A DNA stretch of 64,000 bases from JAWBMQ01 sp038828875 (GTDB lineage: Archaea > Nanobdellota > Nanobdellia > Woesearchaeales > JAWBMQ01), in contig JAWBMQ010000006.1 of the NCBI GenBank assembly GCA_038828875.1, forward strand, positions 1 through 64,000, in the 5' to 3' direction. A model generated the notes under the pieces. That model saw nothing but the letters and a program-made list of their open reading frames with translations, had not been told where the DNA came from and searched no databases. Below are positions 62,958 to 64,000 of this stretch, piece by piece. The translations under genes and the position numbers were made by a program. The first letter of the stretch is position 1. Every line of letters starts with the position of its first letter.

Positions 62958-64000
62958 ATGAACGCTATGAAATGTATTGTCTTAAAGGATAATGACTCAA
63001 TATTAAATTTAAGTGTTGGCAACGCATATTTAGGAAAAATTGAGAATAATTATGTAATTTTGAACAAAAGAATAAAAATTCCATTCAATAAAATAAATTT
63101 TGATTTTAGTAAATACGAAAAAGATCAAGTTGCAATAATTGTTAAAAAAATAATACTTCCAAACGAAATAATTGCTGATGCAGAAGATATTTCAAAATAT
63201 GAGATTTTAGAAAATTTAAGAAATAATAATGATTTTGTAAAGATTAAAGATATTGAAAATTCTTTAATTGGAAAAATCGTTTTTGTTGAAGGAATTGTTG
63301 AAAAAATTATACAAACAAATGGTCCAACGTTGTTTAAGATAAGAGATGAAACAGGAGTTATAATAACTAAAGCATTTGCAGGTGTAGGAAAACGAGCATT
63401 TCAAGAAATAAAAGAAGGTGATGGAGTTTCTGCTAAGATAAAAATTAGTATGTATGATAATAATATTGAAGGAGAAATAATTTCAATGAAGAAAAGTGAT
63501 TTTGATTATGATGCTATAAGCAAAAGAATAAATGAACAATCGATTCCATCTAAAGATTATTTTAGCATTTATTCTTCAGTGTATGAAAATATGAAAGAGC
63601 TATTCATTTCTGCAGCTACAAGAATAAAAAAAGCAATTTACGAACAAAGACCTATTCTGTTAAGACATCATGCTGATTGTGACGGCTATTCAGGAGCTTT
63701 AGCAATTGAACATTCTATTATTGCTGTGATGAAAGAAATTTATAAAGATGAAAAAATGATTTGGACTCACTATTCAAGAATCCCTAATAGAACTCCTTTT
63801 TACGATTATTCTGAAGCTTCAAAGGATGTTGCATTCTTTTTAGATGACATGATTAGATTTGGAAACAAAGCTCCTTTGATAATTTGCTTAGATTTTGGAA
63901 GCTCTAATGAAAGCTTACTCAGTTACAAAAAACTAAAGATGTTTGGTTCTGAAATTATTGTAGTTGATCATCATCTTTCATCTTTTGAAGAATTTGAAAA
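62958..64000 (+). CDS. DHH-family nuclease (archaeal RecJ-like), cut by the window end
   Basis: About 347 residues are visible. An N-terminal region (1-90) precedes an OB fold (about 95-175, LIGKIVFVEGIVEKI). The DHH phosphoesterase domain follows with HHADCDGYSGALAIEHS (DxD), LICLDFGSS and IVVDHHLSS. Archaeal RecJ-like proteins of this layout degrade single-stranded DNA or RNA and may associate with the replisome. The ATG at 62958 is 5 nt after GGTGA; ATG 62946 lies before that site. Confidence 0.88.
   Translation, partial: MNAMKCIVLKDNDSILNLSVGNAYLGKIENNYVILNKRIKIPFNKINFDFSKYEKDQVAIIVKKIILPNEIIADAEDISKYEILENLRNNNDFVKIKDIENSLIGKIVFVEGIVEKIIQTNGPTLFKIRDETGVIITKAFAGVGKRAFQEIKEGDGVSAKIKISMYDNNIEGEIISMKKSDFDYDAISKRINEQSIPSKDYFSIYSSVYENMKELFISAATRIKKAIYEQRPILLRHHADCDGYSGALAIEHSIIAVMKEIYKDEKMIWTHYSRIPNRTPFYDYSEASKDVAFFLDDMIRFGNKAPLIICLDFGSSNESLLSYKKLKMFGSEIIVVDHHLSSFEEFE

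Overview
The window is a very AT-rich, densely coded piece of an archaeal genome. Archaeal markers are TFB, TFE, RpoK, MCM, an exosome/SBDS/proteasome operon, SRP54 with a 7S SRP RNA, EF-1A with S10, aIF1A, Sec61-beta, alpha-NAC and several eukaryote-type ribosomal proteins. The low GC, short intergenic spaces and many large secreted proteins with no recognisable family suggest a DPANN-type or similar poorly characterised lineage; this is inference, because no rRNA lies in the window. Two signals recur at gene starts. Many genes have a GGTGA or GAGGTGA ribosome-binding site about 5 nt before ATG, and because of it several apparent starts at GTG or further upstream should be trimmed. Other genes have a TATA box about 25-30 nt before the start and look leaderless.

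Left part (1-26260). Two loci encode giant putative lipoproteins. Locus A (6974 to below 1, minus) has a small one-TM secreted protein followed by a giant protein of at least 2150 residues that runs off the window. Locus B (25277 to 14332, minus) has a 1536-residue lipoprotein with a gluzincin-like zinc-protease motif, a paralogue of the small protein, and a second giant protein with near-identical tandem repeats, an assembly gap and a broken 3' end. The three giants share a lipobox, a low-complexity linker and landmarks at matching positions over about 575 N-terminal residues. Between the loci lie a BatD-like/MoxR/DUF58/VWA operon ending in a membrane-anchored Lon-type protease, a kinase-dCMP deaminase fusion, and SRP54.

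Middle part (25316-37900). TFB; the SRP RNA; a SpoIIM-like membrane protein with a phosphoesterase; a five-gene cluster of small pilin-like or one-TM secreted proteins; TFE; S10 and EF-1A; an OB-HD nuclease-like protein; a SPOUT methyltransferase; and MCM with a GC-rich stem-loop just before its start.

Surface block (38123-46874). An S-layer-like protein, a PKD/Ig-repeat protein interrupted by a second assembly gap, and two tandem paralogues with a signal peptide, a coiled coil and a C-terminal region resembling an outer-membrane beta-barrel. The last is unexpected in an archaeon.

Right part (46980-64000). The information-processing operon psmA-SBDS-rrp4-rrp41-rrp42-rpoK-L35Ae-L7Ae-S28e-L24e, two tandem lipoproteins, Sec61-beta with NAC, a PGI/PMI enzyme divergent from a TrmB-like regulator, two membrane-anchored thioredoxin-fold-like proteins without CxxC beside a GT2 glycosyltransferase, aIF1A, MazG, a patatin-like hydrolase, and a DHH-family nuclease cut by the window end. 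I found no tRNA, CRISPR array or insertion sequence. Outside the broken 3' tail of the second giant gene (14332-16076) there is no gene-free stretch above 300 bases.
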